Of a stretch of 6,242 nucleotides of DNA, positions 5,280 to 6,242 are shown piece after piece. Under the pieces are notes generated by a model. That model was not told the DNA's origin. It worked only from the letters and a program-made list of their open reading frames with translations, and did no database searches. A program made the position numbers and the translations under genes. Location: contig CANQEC010000150.1 in the NCBI GenBank assembly GCA_947594335.1, positions 1 through 6,242 on the forward strand. Reading direction: 5' to 3'. Source of the stretch: an uncultured Lachnospiraceae bacterium. GTDB lineage: Bacteria > Bacillota > Clostridia > Lachnospirales > Lachnospiraceae. Each line of letters begins with the position of its first letter. Positions within the stretch are counted from its first letter, which is position 1.

Positions 5280-6242
5280 ATGTTTCATAAACATGGAGGA
5301 GATATATACTCATATGACGGGATTCGGGATTTTTCCGCGAATATCAATTACAGAGGAATGCCCGCGTCCGTGGCGGAGGCCGCCGTGCGCGCTGTGGCGG
5401 ATTCCGTGCATTATCCCGATCCCCAGTACCGCGCGCTTCGCCGGGCGCTGGCAGAGAGAGAAAAAATAAAGGATTCTCAGGTCATCTGCGGAAATGGAGC
5501 GGCGGAGCTGATGTTTGCGCTGGCGGCGGCAGAGAAGCCGCGGAGGGCGCTTCTGGCGGTTCCTTCTTTTTTTGAGTATGAGCAGGCGCTGGCTTCCTTC
5601 GGGTGTGAGATCGGTTATTTTTATCTGAAACGGGAAAAGGGTTTTGTTCTGGAAGAGGCATTCGCGGAGGCGGTCGGCGATAAGACGGACATTGTGGTAC
5701 TCGGAAATCCGAACAATCCGACGGGACAGGTGATTGAAAAGGATGTGTTGCGCAGAATCCTGGATACATGCAGGAAGAAGCAGGTTCTTCTGGTGCTGGA
5801 CGAGAGTTTTTTTGATTTCCTGTGCGCAGAGGACCGGGAGCGGACCGGTAGCGGAGTGAGCCAGATTGGAACGTATGAAAAACTGTTCGTGCTGAAATCC
5901 TTCACAAAAATGTACGCGATGCCGGGACTGCGTTTTGGCTATGGGATCTGTGCAGATGAAGAACTTCTGACCAGGATGCGGACGGTCATGCAGCCGTGGA
6001 ATGTCTCACTGCCCGCGGCGGCGGCGGCGCAGGCGGCGGCGGAGGAAACTGATTTCGCGGCAGAGACGGCGCGGCTTACGGCCCAAAACCGGCAGGAGAT
6101 GAGACGGTGGATGGAAGACGCCGGCTATCGGGTGTTTGATTCCGGGGCGAATTTTCTGCTGTTCACCGGGGCGGCCGCGTTGGGAAATTATTGCGCAAAG
6201 CAGGGATTCCTGATACGGGACTGCAGCAATTTTCCGGGACTG
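5280..6242 (+). CDS. cobD: L-threonine-O-3-phosphate decarboxylase, 3'-truncated by window edge
   Basis: This PLP enzyme decarboxylates L-threonine phosphate to (R)-1-aminopropan-2-yl phosphate, the linker that CbiB attaches; the two are adjacent here. 321 codons are visible and the frame is open at 6242; the family usually has about 350-365 residues. The N-terminal HGGDIYS and DFSANINYRG (5-26) are typical of CobD, separating it from HisC. Then come YPDPQYRALRRALA (45-58), the phosphate-contacting GNGAAEL (71-77), GNPNNPTG (142-149), VLDESFFDF (172-180), and the PLP Lys210 in LKSFTKMYAMPGLRFGY with Arg218. QPWNVS lies at 238-243. GAGGGA (5268-5273) precedes the ATG by six bases and puts HGGD five residues in, as usual. 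The frame is open back to 5115, but an upstream start would add 55 unconserved residues without an RBS. The 164-base gap to cbiB holds no other recognisable gene. Confidence 0.95.
   Translation, partial: MFHKHGGDIYSYDGIRDFSANINYRGMPASVAEAAVRAVADSVHYPDPQYRALRRALAEREKIKDSQVICGNGAAELMFALAAAEKPRRALLAVPSFFEYEQALASFGCEIGYFYLKREKGFVLEEAFAEAVGDKTDIVVLGNPNNPTGQVIEKDVLRRILDTCRKKQVLLVLDESFFDFLCAEDRERTGSGVSQIGTYEKLFVLKSFTKMYAMPGLRFGYGICADEELLTRMRTVMQPWNVSLPAAAAAQAAAEETDFAAETARLTAQNRQEMRRWMEDAGYRVFDSGANFLLFTGAAALGNYCAKQGFLIRDCSNFPGL
6015..6041 (+). repeat. GCG triplet repeat within cobD
   Basis: Five GCG codons, one CAG, then three GCG codons encode an alanine-rich stretch at CobD residues 246-254. It sits in the surface-variable segment after QPWNVS. 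It is a potential slippage site; any change in unit number would stay in frame. Confidence 0.8.

Noticed and set aside
5066..5290. 74-codon + strand open frame across the end of cbiB and the gap
   Set aside because: It starts with TTG inside cbiB without an RBS, has no recognisable features, and ends overlapping the cobD start. It is best explained as an overlapping-frame artefact.

Overview
The window is a stretch of a bacterial cobalamin (vitamin B12) biosynthesis locus. All eight recognisable genes lie on the + strand: a tail-only hemL, cobU, cobS, a DUF523 gene, a short second CobU-family gene, a precorrin-2 dehydrogenase gene (sirC type), cbiB, and a cobD that runs off the right edge. 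Near-consensus AGGAGG ribosome-binding sites (RBSs), coding sequence moderately rich in G and C, the anaerobic-type gene set and the form of both CobU proteins suggest a Firmicute of class Clostridia, most likely Lachnospiraceae. This assignment is inferred from protein character, not from a marker gene.

Layout: positions 1-827 hold the C-terminal two thirds of glutamate-1-semialdehyde aminotransferase, which makes 5-aminolevulinate for the tetrapyrrole ring. cobU (939-1451) and cobS (1573-2349) act in nucleotide-loop assembly. The widest gap (2350-2546) carries a possible promoter and a terminator- or attenuator-like hairpin with a T run. After it come the DUF523 gene (2547-3011) and the CobU-like gene (3084-3491). 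A strong hairpin sits between that gene's stop codon and the RBS of sirC (3541-4005). cbiB (4132-5115) and cobD (5280 to the edge) make and attach the aminopropanol-phosphate linker.

How they work together: HemL supplies ALA. The SirC-type enzyme oxidises precorrin-2 to sirohydrochlorin, which enters the cobalt-early (anaerobic) corrin route. CobD decarboxylates threonine phosphate to aminopropanol phosphate, and CbiB couples it to adenosylcobyric acid. CobU activates the product to adenosylcobinamide-GDP, and CobS joins that to the lower-ligand riboside. The genes are co-directional, but most gaps are 49-197 bases, wider than in a tightly packed operon.

The most interesting points are two CobU-family proteins with complementary motif losses, a DUF523 (possible Fe-S desulfidase) gene inside the B12 cluster, and the candidate promoter/attenuator in front of it. 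I see no complete cobalamin riboswitch, tRNA, rRNA, CRISPR array or mobile element, and no gene-free stretch reaches 300 bases.
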